Below, piece after piece: positions 1-8,223 of a stretch of 64,000 bases of DNA. A program made the translations under genes and the position numbers. Source of the DNA: Sphaerisporangium rubeum (GTDB taxonomy: Bacteria > Actinomycetota > Actinomycetes > Streptosporangiales > Streptosporangiaceae); NCBI RefSeq assembly GCF_014207705.1, contig NZ_JACHIU010000001.1, positions 3,216,501-3,280,500 of the forward strand, given 5' to 3'. The number at the start of each line of letters is the position of its first letter. Within the stretch, counting starts at the first letter, position 1. Under the pieces are notes generated by a model. It ran no database searches and had not been told where the DNA came from. It was given only the letters and a program-made list of their open reading frames with translations.

Positions 1-338
1 GGGTTCGCCGTGAGGCCGGCGATGGGGGAGAGCGGTCCTGGTGAGGCGATCACCACGTCGGCGTCGCGTGCCAGGTCGGTGAGCAGGGGGAGGGCCGCGG
101 GGACGGTGACGTCGAGGGTGACGGCACGTTTTCCCGTGAACAAGTACGCGAACGGCAGTCCGTAGGCACTCGATGTGCCGGTGGGGAAAGGTGGCCGGCG
201 GCGCAGTTCGTGGCCTCCTGGGGGCTCGACGACCAGGACGTCGGCGCCGAGGCCGGCGAGCAGCCGGGTGCCGTAGGCGGTCAGCTCGCTCGCCAGGTCG
301 AGTACACGGATCCCCGTCAGCGGTGGCGTCGCGTCCAT
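1..338 (-). CDS. CaiB/BaiF class III CoA transferase, N-terminal part only
   Basis: The reading frame starts at the ATG complementary to 336-338 and runs off the window start, so only about 112 N-terminal residues are visible. They contain the family opening: a G-I-R-V-L-D-L segment near residue 9, then L-L-A-G-L-G-A-D-V-L-V-V-E-P-P-G-G-H around residues 26-43, and the T-G-K-R-A-V-T-L-D segment. Family members move CoA between acyl-CoAs and carboxylic acids, often activating a substrate for catabolism. The catalytic Asp lies beyond the window. It is divergent from the LLM oxidoreductase across a short AT-rich promoter region. The fold assignment is firm; the substrate is unknown. Confidence 0.85.
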   Translation of the reverse strand, partial: MDATPPLTGIRVLDLASELTAYGTRLLAGLGADVLVVEPPGGHELRRRPPFPTGTSSAYGLPFAYLFTGKRAVTLDVTVPAALPLLTDLARDADVVIASPGPLSPIAGLTAN

Positions 339-364
339 CGGCTACCTTCCGCAGGCAATGCTAG

Positions 365-382
365 GATATATTTAAAAATATC
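365..382. promoter_or_regulatory. AT-rich operator-like palindrome, site A
   Basis: GATATATTTAAAAATATC is an 18-bp near-perfect palindrome with arms GATAT and ATATC 8 bp apart. It sits in the 74-bp gap between the CoA transferase and the LLM oxidoreductase. It is one of eight related AT-rich elements in the promoters of this block. Confidence 0.5.
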
Positions 383-412
383 ACAGCATTCGCCGCGGCG
401 CCTGGAGGCAGG

Positions 413-1276
413 ATGAAGTTCGGACTGTCGTTGATGGGTCTGCGTCCCCGGTGGCACGGCACTGTCGCCAAGCACGCCGAAGACCTCGGGTTCGAGTCGG
501 TGTGGATGCCGGAGCACCTGATCCTCCCCGCGGAACTGCCGCCGACCTACCTGTACTCCGGCGACGGACGGGCCCCCATCGACCCCGGCACCCCGCTGTA
601 CGACCCCTGGGTGATGCTCGCCGGCGTGGCGAGCGTCACCAGCAGGATCCGCCTCGGGACCAACGTGTACGTCCTGCCGCTGCGCCACCCGCTCGTGACG
701 GCGCGCTCGGTCGTCAGCCTGGACCGGCTCTCCGGCGGCCGGGTCACGCTCGGGGCCGGTGTCGGCTGGCTGGCCGACGAGTACACCGCCGCGGGCCAGG
801 ACTTCCACACCAGAGGCAGCCGGATGGACGAGATCATCCCCCTGCTGCGCACCCTGTGGACGGCGAGGGAACCGGTCGAGCACCACGGCAGGCACTACCG
901 GTTCGGGCCGGTGGTCTTCTCGCCGAGGTCGCTGCAACGTCCCTGCATCCCCATCGAGATCGGCGGGACCAGCGCCGCCGCGCTGCGGCGCGCCGGACGC
1001 CTCGGGGACGGCTGGATCGAGCTCGGGTCGGAGAACCACGAGGAACTGGCCGGCCGGATCGCGGTGATCCGGACGGAACGGGCCGCCACCGGACGCGCGC
1101 ACCTGCCGTTCGAGATCACCTCGGGTGCCCCCGGGGACGCCACAGAGATCGAGGAACTCGCCGCGCTCGGGGTCACCCGGGTCGTCACCTCCTACCCGGC
1201 CGGCCTCGCGTCCTCCGTGGACGACGTGCTCGACTGGCTCGACGACTACTTCACGTCCGTCATGGCCAAGTGCTGA
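413..1276 (+). CDS. LLM class oxidoreductase, probable F420-dependent (TIGR03619-like)
   Basis: A 287-residue luciferase-like TIM barrel. It opens MKFGLSLMG, has W-M-P-E-H-L near residue 31, the strand R-I-R-L-G-T-N-V-Y-V-L-P-L-R-H-P around 79-94, and the segment L-D-R-L-S-G-G-R-V-T-L-G-A-G-V-G-W typical of actinobacterial F420-dependent enzymes. The ATG follows GGAGG by 4 bases. Such enzymes reduce or oxidise C-C or C-O bonds with F420 or FMN. The position next to a CoA transferase suggests a step in the same acid catabolism. F420 rather than FMN is inferred from the subfamily, not shown by a unique residue. Substrate unknown. Confidence 0.85.
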   Translation: MKFGLSLMGLRPRWHGTVAKHAEDLGFESVWMPEHLILPAELPPTYLYSGDGRAPIDPGTPLYDPWVMLAGVASVTSRIRLGTNVYVLPLRHPLVTARSVVSLDRLSGGRVTLGAGVGWLADEYTAAGQDFHTRGSRMDEIIPLLRTLWTAREPVEHHGRHYRFGPVVFSPRSLQRPCIPIEIGGTSAAALRRAGRLGDGWIELGSENHEELAGRIAVIRTERAATGRAHLPFEITSGAPGDATEIEELAALGVTRVVTSYPAGLASSVDDVLDWLDDYFTSVMAKC

Positions 1277-1304
1277 CCGGTCCGCCGACGCTCCGGCACT
1301 TCGC

Positions 1305-2588
1305 TCAGCGTGAGTCGACGCGGCACGCGAGGAGCAGCACGCAGGCGAGGCCGGAGCCGGCCGCCAGGAGGAGCAGCGGCGCGCGGTAGCCGTCGAGTAC
1401 GCCATGGAGGATCCCGAGCAGGACCGGCCCCCCGGCGGTGCCGCCGGTGGACACGAGGTTGAGCCGCGCGAACATGGGGTCGAAGCGTGGCAGGCCGTAC
1501 ACCGCCAGGGTGTGCAGCGGCATGAGCACCACGGCGTTGCCGACGGTCACGCCGAGGAGCGCCGCGCCGGCCACGAAAGCGGTCAGGCCGTCCGCGACGG
1601 CGGTGAGCACCAGCGACGCGGCCTGGAGCGCGGCGATGACCAGGCTGAACCGCAGCAGGCCGAGCCGGGCCGACACCGCGATCCCCGCGAGCCGGCCGCA
1701 GACGCTGGACACCGCCAGCGCGGTGAGCGCGAACTCGGCACCCTGGACGCCGCGGTCGTTCGCGATCGACAGCAGGTGGGTGATCGTCCCCACCTGGGAC
1801 AGCATGAGCAGGCCGAAGGCCACACTGACGACGGGGAACGTCCACGCGGGCCAGGTGGTGCCGTCCGCCGCGGCGGCCCGCGCCGCGCCGGTCGAGGCGA
1901 CCGGTGACCGGACGACCGGTGGCTCGCGTACCACGGCCGCGACGACGGCGACGACCGCGATGGTGAGGAGCCCGAGCAGGCCGGCGGCGGCCTCGAACCC
2001 GTACCGCTGGACGAGGAACACCGTTCCCGGCGGGACCAGGGCCCCACCCGCGGACATCCCGGTGGTGGCGATGGTGATCGCCTTCCCCGGTGCCGGATCG
2101 AACCAGCGTGCGATCAGCGACGTGCCGGGGACGACGGTCATCAGCGCGCCGGCGGCCCCCATGAGCGCGAACGCACCCCACAGCGCCGCCGCCGTGTCCG
2201 CACGACCGAGGAGGAACAACCCGGCCGCGGTCCCGGCCGCACCGACGAGCAGCATGGCGCGGACCCGCAGGCGCGGCAGCAGCCACGCGGCCGGTATCCC
2301 GCAGAGCCCGGCGACCACGAACGACGCCGTGGGCCCGAACGAGGCCGTGGTCAGGTCGAACCCCCGCTCGGTGGTGAGCGCGGTGATGTAGGCGGAGCTC
2401 GAGTAGAACCCGGCACCCGTGCTCACCGCCAGGACCACGAACACCCCGGCCACCGCGATCCAGCCCCGGACCCGCCGCCGCGCGTCCGCGAGCGCGGCGG
2501 CGTCCGCCGCGACGGCCGTGCCACGAACGGGGTCGTGGGTCGCGTCCGGATCGCAGGACACGTCGCGGGATGCCGGATCAGGTGTCAC
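1305..2588 (-). CDS. MFS transporter, 12-TM type
   Basis: A 427-residue membrane protein with about 12 hydrophobic segments in two halves separated by a polar Arg- and Thr-rich linker near residues 215-235. The first half contains A-W-L-L-P-R-L-R-V-R-A after TM2, matching the major facilitator loop 2-3 pattern loosely. It lies 31 bp downstream of a crotonase gene on the same strand, so it is probably the last gene of that transcript. Organisation and a lack of drug-exporter motifs favour uptake or export of a carboxylic acid linked to the pathway, but the substrate cannot be read from sequence. Confidence 0.8.
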   Translation of the reverse strand: MTPDPASRDVSCDPDATHDPVRGTAVAADAAALADARRRVRGWIAVAGVFVVLAVSTGAGFYSSSAYITALTTERGFDLTTASFGPTASFVVAGLCGIPAAWLLPRLRVRAMLLVGAAGTAAGLFLLGRADTAAALWGAFALMGAAGALMTVVPGTSLIARWFDPAPGKAITIATTGMSAGGALVPPGTVFLVQRYGFEAAAGLLGLLTIAVVAVVAAVVREPPVVRSPVASTGAARAAAADGTTWPAWTFPVVSVAFGLLMLSQVGTITHLLSIANDRGVQGAEFALTALAVSSVCGRLAGIAVSARLGLLRFSLVIAALQAASLVLTAVADGLTAFVAGAALLGVTVGNAVVLMPLHTLAVYGLPRFDPMFARLNLVSTGGTAGGPVLLGILHGVLDGYRAPLLLLAAGSGLACVLLLACRVDSR

Positions 2589-2619
2589 CGGAGTGGTCGG
2601 CCGGAGGTGTGCCTGCGGG

Positions 2620-3531
2620 TCACGACGACTCCGGTGCGCCGGAGGCGTCCATGACGGCGCGGCGTACCGGTGGGGCCTCGTTCCACGGGGTGACGCCGAA
2701 CTCGGGGGTGCCGGCCGCGTAGCCGCCGGTGCGTTCGGCCCAGTGGGAGTGGTTGAGCTGGTGGATGGTGAAGCAGGCGTTGAGCGCGTTGTGGAAGCCC
2801 ATGTTGTCGACGGTCTGGTTCACCGATTCCTTGATCATCAGTGCCGCCATGGTGTCGAGCCCCGCGACGCGGCGCGCGAACTCCAGGGTGCGCCGTTCCA
2901 GGTCGGCGGCGGGGAAGACCTTGCTCACCATGCCGAGCCGATGCGCCTCGACGGCGTCGATGGAGTCGCCGGTGAGCAGCAGTTCCTTGGCCTTGCGCGG
3001 CCCGAACTCCCACGGGTGGCCGAAGTACTCGACACCGCACATGCCGAGACGTGTGCCGACGACGTCGGCGAACTCGGTGTCCTCGGCGGCGACGATCAGG
3101 TCGCAGGCCCAGGCCAGCATGAGGCCGGCCGCGTAGACCTTGCCGTGCGTCTCGGCGATCGTGATCTTGCGCAGGTCGCGCCAGCGCAGGGTGGTGCGGA
3201 AGAAGTAGTGCCACTCCTGGAGCGCTCTGCCTTCGGCCGCGGGCCGCGTACCGCCGTTGACCCGCCTGCTCGGGTGCTGGCCGGGACCCTCGTTCCACTC
3301 CTCCTGGAAGAGCGATGACCCCATGTCATGGCCCGCGGAGAACATCGGCCCCGCGCCGCGCAGGACGACCACACGAACGGTGTCGTCGGCCTCGGCCGCG
3401 AGGAAGGCGTCGTCGAGCTCGACCAGCAGACCGCGGTTCTGCGCGTTGCGCGCCTTGGGGCGGTTCAGGGTGATCCGCGCGATCACGCCGTCGTCCAGGG
3501 TCTCGTACGTGATGTACCGGTAGCTCTCCAA
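2620..3531 (-). CDS. Enoyl-CoA hydratase/isomerase family protein lacking both catalytic Glu
   Basis: A crotonase-fold protein of 303 residues from the TTG at 3531, which has GGAGGGG 6 bases upstream; an in-frame GTG at 3546 overlaps that ribosome site and is less likely. The first oxyanion element F-S-A-G-H-D-M-G and the helix H-G-K-V-Y-A-A-G-L-M-L-A-W-A-C-D-L are clear. Aligned by eye to rat crotonase, Glu144 is Met and Glu164 is Val, so ordinary hydration is doubtful. Another crotonase reaction (isomerisation, C-C cleavage, decarboxylation) or a binding role is possible. A long insert around residues 75-105 follows the oxyanion loop. It is divergent from the thioesterase and upstream of the MFS gene. 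Confidence 0.85.
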   Translation of the reverse strand: MESYRYITYETLDDGVIARITLNRPKARNAQNRGLLVELDDAFLAAEADDTVRVVVLRGAGPMFSAGHDMGSSLFQEEWNEGPGQHPSRRVNGGTRPAAEGRALQEWHYFFRTTLRWRDLRKITIAETHGKVYAAGLMLAWACDLIVAAEDTEFADVVGTRLGMCGVEYFGHPWEFGPRKAKELLLTGDSIDAVEAHRLGMVSKVFPAADLERRTLEFARRVAGLDTMAALMIKESVNQTVDNMGFHNALNACFTIHQLNHSHWAERTGGYAAGTPEFGVTPWNEAPPVRRAVMDASGAPESS

Positions 3532-3557
3532 CGCGCACCCCTCCACACCCTTGTTTA

Positions 3558-3575
3558 TATATTTTTAAAACTATA
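3558..3575. promoter_or_regulatory. AT-rich operator-like element, site B
   Basis: TATATTTTTAAAACTATA lies in the 130-bp divergent gap between the crotonase and thioesterase genes. On the minus strand it reads TATAG-TTTTAAAA-ATATA, the same 5+8+5 layout as sites A and F. The surrounding 30 bp are almost pure A+T in otherwise very GC-rich DNA. Confidence 0.5.
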
Positions 3576-3661
3576 AAAAAGAGTATGGGCCGTCAAGACA
3601 GGCCCCGCGTCCGGCCCGGCCCGCACGGCCAGGCGCGCACCACCTCGCCACAGGAGCCGAG

Positions 3662-4540
3662 ATGAACGACCAGGCCGCCGTCCCGTCACCGCAGGAAGCC
3701 GGCGGCGCCTCGCTGCCGGCGGCGTTCACCCTGGAGCGCCTCGGCGACGGCCGGTACCGCGCACCCAACGTGCCGTCCGCGCACCGCCAGGTCGTCTTCG
3801 GCGGCCAGCTCCTCGGCCAGCTGGCCCTCGCCGCCGAGGACACGGCAGGCCGGCCCGCGCGTACGGTCCAGGCGCTGTTCGCCAGGCCCGGATCGGTGAC
3901 CGAGGAGACGACCTTCGCGACAGAGATCGTGCACGACGGACGGACCACCGGCAGCGTGACCGCACGGGCCGAGCAGCGAGGCCGCACCCTCTGCGTGGGC
4001 CAGGTCCTGCTGGACTCCGGCGACCCCGACGTCATCCGGCACGCGCGCGCCATGCCGGCCGTCCCCGGCCCGGACGAGGCCGAACCGGTGGACGCCGAGC
4101 CGGGTTCGCGGCTGCGGCTCGTCGGCGGCCGTGCTGTGCTGTCCGCCGAGCACACCGGGCCGGCCGAACTGCACGCGTGGGCCCGCTTCCCCTGCGCGCC
4201 GGACGGCGACGCGGGAACGCACCGCGCGCTGCTGTGCTGGTACACCGACGGCCTGCTGATCGGCACCGCGATGCGTCCCCACCGCCTCGGCCAGGAGATG
4301 GCCCACGAGACGGTGTCCACCGGCGTCCTCACCCACATGATCACGTTCCACGAGGAGTGCGACACCCGCGAATGGCTGCTCATCACCCAGACGAGCACCT
4401 ACGCCGGCAACGGCCGATGCCACGGCACCGGCGCGGTCTTCACCGCCGCCGGCACGCTGGTGGCGTCCTTCGCGCAGGACGGCATGATCCGCGCCTTCCC
4501 CGGCGGAACCCCGCGCGGCGACACGCGGACAGCGATGTGA
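3662..4540 (+). CDS. Acyl-CoA thioesterase, TesB-like double hotdog
   Basis: A 292-residue protein with two hotdog halves. The N-terminal half has H-R-Q-V-V-F-G-G-Q-L-L-G-Q (residues 41-53), the usual FGGQ helix of thioesterase II, and R-P-A-R-T-V-Q-A-L-F-A-R-P-G. The C-terminal half contains the W-L-L-I-T-Q-T-S-T-Y-A-G-N-G-R and G-T-G-A-V-F strands with the expected Gln-Thr/Ser pair. These enzymes hydrolyse acyl-CoA to acid and CoA, here perhaps recycling CoA or releasing a product. The start ATG has CACAGGAGCCGAG upstream. It is convergent with the next crotonase gene. Confidence 0.85.
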   Translation: MNDQAAVPSPQEAGGASLPAAFTLERLGDGRYRAPNVPSAHRQVVFGGQLLGQLALAAEDTAGRPARTVQALFARPGSVTEETTFATEIVHDGRTTGSVTARAEQRGRTLCVGQVLLDSGDPDVIRHARAMPAVPGPDEAEPVDAEPGSRLRLVGGRAVLSAEHTGPAELHAWARFPCAPDGDAGTHRALLCWYTDGLLIGTAMRPHRLGQEMAHETVSTGVLTHMITFHEECDTREWLLITQTSTYAGNGRCHGTGAVFTAAGTLVASFAQDGMIRAFPGGTPRGDTRTAM

Positions 4541-4654
4541 GAACGGCGCCGTGCGGCGAGGCAGAGGGGACTGCGCGTGCGGCGAGGCGCGGAGAGGACC
4601 GCGCCGCGCCGGTCCGCCGCCGGCCGGTCCCCGCCGGAGGGCCGGTCCGGAGAA

Positions 4655-5446
4655 TCAGTTCCCGGTGAAGATCGGCGGACGGCGTTCGCGCTTGGCCTGG
4701 ATGCCCTCATGCACGTCCGAGGTGGCCAGAGTCACCGGTTGCGCCAGCGCCTCCCACTGCAGCGACGCGGCCAGGCCGTGCGCGGACTGCTCAAGGCCCG
4801 CCTTGGTGAGGCGGGTCGCGATCGGGGCCGCGGTGGCGATCTGGGACGCGATCTTGAGCGAGTGGTCGAGGACGTCGTCGGCCACCCCGGTGATCAGACC
4901 CCAGGCCAGCGCCTCCTCGGGCAGCACCTCGCGGCCGGTGTAGAGCAGCTCGCGGGCCCTCGGCACGCCGACGGACTCCTGCAGCAGCCAGGTGGCCGCC
5001 ATGCCGCCGTGGGTCCCGAGGTAGATGAACGGCGCGCTGAACCTGGCGGACGTCGCGGCGTACCGCAGGTCGCAGGCGAGCGCCGCGCACAGGCCCGCGC
5101 CGACGGCCGGGCCGTTGATCGCGGCGATCACCGGGAACGGCAGGTCACGCGGGGACAACCAGGAGCGGTAGAACGGCAGCATGCGCTCGCGCATGCGGTC
5201 GGGGGTGGTCTCCTGGGAGGCCCCCTGGTCGAGCCAGGACAGGTCGGCTCCCGAGCAGAACGAGCTCCCCGCCCCGGTGACGACGAGCACACGCACCCCG
5301 TCGTCCTCGGCGACCTGCGCGATCGCGGCCGTCCACGCGGCCGTGACCTCGGCGGTCATGGCGTTGCGGACCTGCGGCCGGTTCAGCGTGATCAGGCGCA
5401 CGCCGGGTGCGGGCTCCTCAAGGAGGACGGCGTCGGTGGAGCTCAT
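4655..5446 (-). CDS. Second enoyl-CoA hydratase/isomerase family protein, atypical active site
   Basis: A 263-residue crotonase-fold protein. The start was placed at ATG 5446, which has GGAGGAG 6 bases upstream; a longer frame to 5530 has no ribosome site. L-N-R-P-Q-V-R-N-A-M opens the fold, S-S-F-C-S-G-A-D-L forms the first oxyanion element, and G-P-A-V-G-A-G-L-C-A-A-L-A-C-D the second. The positions of crotonase Glu144 and Glu164 appear to be Cys and Phe, so it should not be called a hydratase without proof. It is probably co-transcribed behind the carboxyltransferase and EthD-like genes (128-bp gap). Confidence 0.85.
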   Translation of the reverse strand: MSSTDAVLLEEPAPGVRLITLNRPQVRNAMTAEVTAAWTAAIAQVAEDDGVRVLVVTGAGSSFCSGADLSWLDQGASQETTPDRMRERMLPFYRSWLSPRDLPFPVIAAINGPAVGAGLCAALACDLRYAATSARFSAPFIYLGTHGGMAATWLLQESVGVPRARELLYTGREVLPEEALAWGLITGVADDVLDHSLKIASQIATAAPIATRLTKAGLEQSAHGLAASLQWEALAQPVTLATSDVHEGIQAKRERRPPIFTGN

Positions 5447-5573
5447 CCCCATCTCCTCCATCGGTGGCTGCGGCAGGCGTCCCGGCCGGCGCTCCGGCGC
5501 CGTGGGTGGGATCCGCGTCGATCCGCCCACTGTAGCGCCAGAGCACCGGTCCCTAGATCCGGTCGTGATGTGC

Positions 5574-5903
5574 TCACCGGCCGCCGAGCGGTTCGTACAG
5601 GGCCATCACCGGTGGCCTGCTGACGTCCATGGCGGGGCTCATGTCGAGCTCGCCGCCGGCCGCGGCCTTGTTGATGGCCTTCACCACCGCGGCGGGGTCG
5701 TCGGCCTCGATCTCGTAGACGGCGAGGTAACGCTCCGGCAGCGGCCGCCGGTCGGGGGACGCCTCGTACCGCGAGGCCCGCACGACGCCGGGCACGCGTT
5801 CGAGCAGCTGCGGGATGTGCACCTGGTCGTACCAGGAGTTGAAGTCGTCGTCCTGGCCGTCGACGGCGTTGGAGTGGACGAGAAGCAGTGCCTTGCGGGT
5901 CAT
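5574..5903 (-). CDS. Small EthD/dimeric alpha-beta barrel-like protein
   Basis: 109 residues from ATG 5903, which follows AAGGAG. It reads MTRKALLLVHSN, then D-D-D-F-N-S-W-Y-D-Q-V-H-I-P-Q-L-L, the W-Y-x2-x-H-I-P segment typical of the dimeric alpha/beta barrel (EthD/DUF4286-like) superfamily, and ends with Y-L-A-V-Y-E-I-E. Related proteins act as small isomerases or accessory subunits in aromatic and alkane degradation; no function can be fixed here. It starts 49 bp after the carboxyltransferase stop, on the same strand, which supports one operon. Confidence 0.75.
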   Translation of the reverse strand: MTRKALLLVHSNAVDGQDDDFNSWYDQVHIPQLLERVPGVVRASRYEASPDRRPLPERYLAVYEIEADDPAAVVKAINKAAAGGELDMSPAMDVSRPPVMALYEPLGGR

Positions 5904-5952
5904 CGGTGTCTCCTTGGGATCGGTGCGATGGGTGGGGGACGTGGGGGCCGGT

Positions 5953-7422
5953 TCAGCCGGCGGTGCGGAGCCAGACCTGGGTGGCGCGGTCGGAGCGCAC
6001 GTCGCGGTCGCCGGGTGCGGCGGTGTCGAACGCCGTGAGCACCGCGTCGCGTACGGCACGGACCGCGCGGGGGCCGGCGCCGGGGAGCAGGCCGTCGACG
6101 ATGCCGAGGCGCCGCAGGTCCGCGCCGGTGATCCGCATGGCGTCGGCCATCTCCCCGGCGCGGCTCGGGTCGCGGAACAGCACGACCGCCGCGGCCTCGG
6201 GGCCGATCACCGAGAACACCGCGTCGTCCAGCATGAACGCGCGGTCGGTGTAGCCGAGCGCGACCGCTCCGCCGCTGCCTCCCTCGCCGACGCACACCGA
6301 CACCGAGACGCTGCGGGTGCGGGCCAGGGCCTGGAGGGTCCGCGCGATCTCGGCCGCGATGCCGCCGGCCTCGGAGCGGGGTCCCGGTTCGGCGCCGGGG
6401 GTGTCGATGAGCGTCAGGATCGGCAGGCCGAGCTGGTCGGCCAGCGCGATGGCCCGCTGGGCCAGCCGGTAGTCGGCGGGTCCTGGACGGGCCGCGCCGT
6501 CGGCGCGCGCGTGCCGGTCCATGGCCACCACCACGGCGCGGCGTCCGCCGACGACGGCGAGCCCGGCCCTGATGACGGGGTCGGTGCCGTGCAGGTCGAC
6601 CCACGAGGAGCACAGCGCCGCGGCCCACTCCAAACCCGAGGGCCGCTTGCGGCTGCGCGCCTCGAGGAGGACCTGCCGGCCCGCGGCGGGTACGCCGCCG
6701 TCGCCGCGGTCCGGCAGGGGTACGGGGGGACGGCGCAGGTCCACGCGCAGCGGCCGTTCCCTGACGCCGAGCACCGCCTCCAGCCAGGCCGTCTCGTCCT
6801 CGCCGGTCACCACGGCGTCCACCAGCCCGGCCGCGTAGGCGGACTCGGCGGTGTGCGACGTCGGCGGCGGCGCCTGGCCGGTCACCTGTTCCACCACGCG
6901 TGGGCCACCGAACCCCATCACCGCGCCGGCGGAGGCGGCACGCAGGTCGGCCAGCGACCCCCAGGAGGCGTAGACGCCACCGGTGGTGGGGGAGCGGTAC
7001 ACCGCGGCGGTCAGCAGGCCGGCGTTGGCGTGCACGATGCGGGCCGAGGCGGTGCGGCCCATCTGGATGAGCGACACCATGCCTTCCTGGAGGCGCGCGC
7101 CGCCGGTGGCGATGAGCGCCACGACGGGGACGCGCAGGTCGGTGGCGCGGCGGAACGCGCGTGCGATCCGTTCCCCCGCGACGGCCCCCATGGTGCCGCC
7201 GAAGTTCTCGTACCTGCTCTCGATCAGGGCCGCGCGTGTGCCTCCGATCCGCACCAGGCCGGTCCGCACGGACTCGCCGGAGGTGCTTCCCAGCATGTCG
7301 GCGTACCCGGGGAAGCGAAGCGGGTCGGTGACGCGCAGCTCGGTGTCCCACCACGCGGAGACCTCGAACAGACGCGCCGCGCCGGCCACTTTGCCGTCCT
7401 CTTCGGTCCTGGTCACCTGCAC
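5953..7422 (-). CDS. Acyl-CoA carboxylase carboxyltransferase, AccD-like and AccA-like halves fused
   Basis: 489 residues with two crotonase-superfamily halves. The N half carries G-G-A-R-L-Q-E-G near residue 106 and lacks the Cys4 zinc ribbon of E. coli AccD. The C half has the AccA-type signatures L-I-D-T-P-G-A-E-P-G, V-G-E-G-G-S-G-G-A-V-A-L-G and V-F-S-V-I-G-P-E. The family transfers carboxyl groups between biotin carrier and acyl-CoA. No biotin carboxylase or carrier gene is in the window, so it must borrow a distant partner or act differently, for example as a decarboxylase-type subunit. It heads a likely operon with the EthD-like and crotonase genes. Confidence 0.85.
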   Translation of the reverse strand: MQVTRTEEDGKVAGAARLFEVSAWWDTELRVTDPLRFPGYADMLGSTSGESVRTGLVRIGGTRAALIESRYENFGGTMGAVAGERIARAFRRATDLRVPVVALIATGGARLQEGMVSLIQMGRTASARIVHANAGLLTAAVYRSPTTGGVYASWGSLADLRAASAGAVMGFGGPRVVEQVTGQAPPPTSHTAESAYAAGLVDAVVTGEDETAWLEAVLGVRERPLRVDLRRPPVPLPDRGDGGVPAAGRQVLLEARSRKRPSGLEWAAALCSSWVDLHGTDPVIRAGLAVVGGRRAVVVAMDRHARADGAARPGPADYRLAQRAIALADQLGLPILTLIDTPGAEPGPRSEAGGIAAEIARTLQALARTRSVSVSVCVGEGGSGGAVALGYTDRAFMLDDAVFSVIGPEAAAVVLFRDPSRAGEMADAMRITGADLRRLGIVDGLLPGAGPRAVRAVRDAVLTAFDTAAPGDRDVRSDRATQVWLRTAG

Positions 7423-7437
7423 CGTCCGAATAAGTTT

Positions 7438-7455
7438 GATAGAAATAAATCCATT
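7438..7455. promoter_or_regulatory. AT-rich operator-like element, site C
   Basis: GATAG-AAATAAAT-CCATT lies between the divergent carboxyltransferase and alpha/beta hydrolase genes. The left half-site is exact and the right one weak. It is 16 bp from one start codon and 26 bp from the other, so it could control both. Confidence 0.45.
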
Positions 7456-7480
7456 GAAACATAAGTGAGGGGAGGACTCG

Positions 7481-8158
7481 ATGTCCAGACCACCGGTGCT
7501 GCTGGTCCACGGACTGGCGTCGTCGTTCGAGCACGGCTGGCGCAGGACGGGGTGGGCCGACCTGCTGGCGGACGAGGGCCGGCGGGTCGTCCCGGTCGAT
7601 CTGCCGGGCCACGGCCAGGCGGGCCGGTCCGCCGACCCGGCCGACTACCGCGACGTGGAGGGTCACGTGTCCGCGGCCATGGCCGGCGACCCCGTGGTGG
7701 ACGCCGCCGGGTTCTCCGCCGGGGCCGCGATCCTGCTGCGCCTGCTCACCCGCGAGCCGGGCCGCTTCCGCCGCCTGGTGCTGATGGGGGTGGGGGACGG
7801 CGTCATGGAGGATCAGGACGTCGCCGCGCTCGCGGCGGTCATCGAGCAGGACACCGTCGACCCCGCCGACGTCACCTCGCGGCTCTTCCACCGGATGGCC
7901 CGCTCCGAGGGCAACGACCCCCGCGCGCTCGCCGCCTTCCTGCGGCGCGAGACCGGCCCTCTGGACGAGCGGCGGTTGCGCGAGGTGGACGTCCCCGTGC
8001 TGTTCCTGATCGGCGACCGCGACCCGGCGGGGCTTCCCGCGCGCCTCGCCGCCACGCTGCCACGCGCCGAGACACGGGTGCTGCCAGGCGCCGACCACTT
8101 CTCGACCTTGACCGACCCGCGCGGCATCCAGACCGCGCTGACCTTCCTGGAGGCCTGA
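7481..8158 (+). CDS. Alpha/beta-fold hydrolase
   Basis: 225 residues. H-G-L-A-S-S after the first strand forms the oxyanion region, the nucleophile elbow is G-F-S-A-G with Ser79, the acid is Asp181 in G-D-R-D-P and the base His206 in G-A-D-H-F. No signal peptide, so it is cytoplasmic. The ATG follows GAGGGGAGGACTCG. Members hydrolyse esters, thioesters or C-C bonds of ring-cleavage products. Its divergent pairing with the carboxyltransferase through site C suggests an early or side hydrolysis in the pathway. Specific substrate unknown. Confidence 0.85.
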   Translation: MSRPPVLLVHGLASSFEHGWRRTGWADLLADEGRRVVPVDLPGHGQAGRSADPADYRDVEGHVSAAMAGDPVVDAAGFSAGAAILLRLLTREPGRFRRLVLMGVGDGVMEDQDVAALAAVIEQDTVDPADVTSRLFHRMARSEGNDPRALAAFLRRETGPLDERRLREVDVPVLFLIGDRDPAGLPARLAATLPRAETRVLPGADHFSTLTDPRGIQTALTFLEA

Positions 8159-8166
8159 CCCCACCG

Positions 8167-8189
8167 CCCCCGTTCTCCCTGAGCGGGGG
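8167..8189. terminator. Hairpin between convergent genes
   Basis: CCCCCG and CGGGGG arms enclose 11 bases between the hydrolase stop and the aldehyde dehydrogenase stop. It could end transcripts from both sides. No T-tract follows, as is usual in very GC-rich actinomycetes. Confidence 0.4.
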
Positions 8190-8223
8190 TGACACCGTTT
8201 CCGCGACCCGCGGCCGGTGACGG

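Noticed and set aside
317-1405. Long frames antisense to the LLM oxidoreductase
   Set aside because: They have Arg/Gly/Pro-rich composition without domains and lie fully inside a well-supported gene; typical mirror frames of GC-rich DNA.
5815-8164. Very long frames overlapping the carboxyltransferase and hydrolase genes
   Set aside because: They cross two convincing genes on both strands, lack ribosome sites and show no conserved motif.
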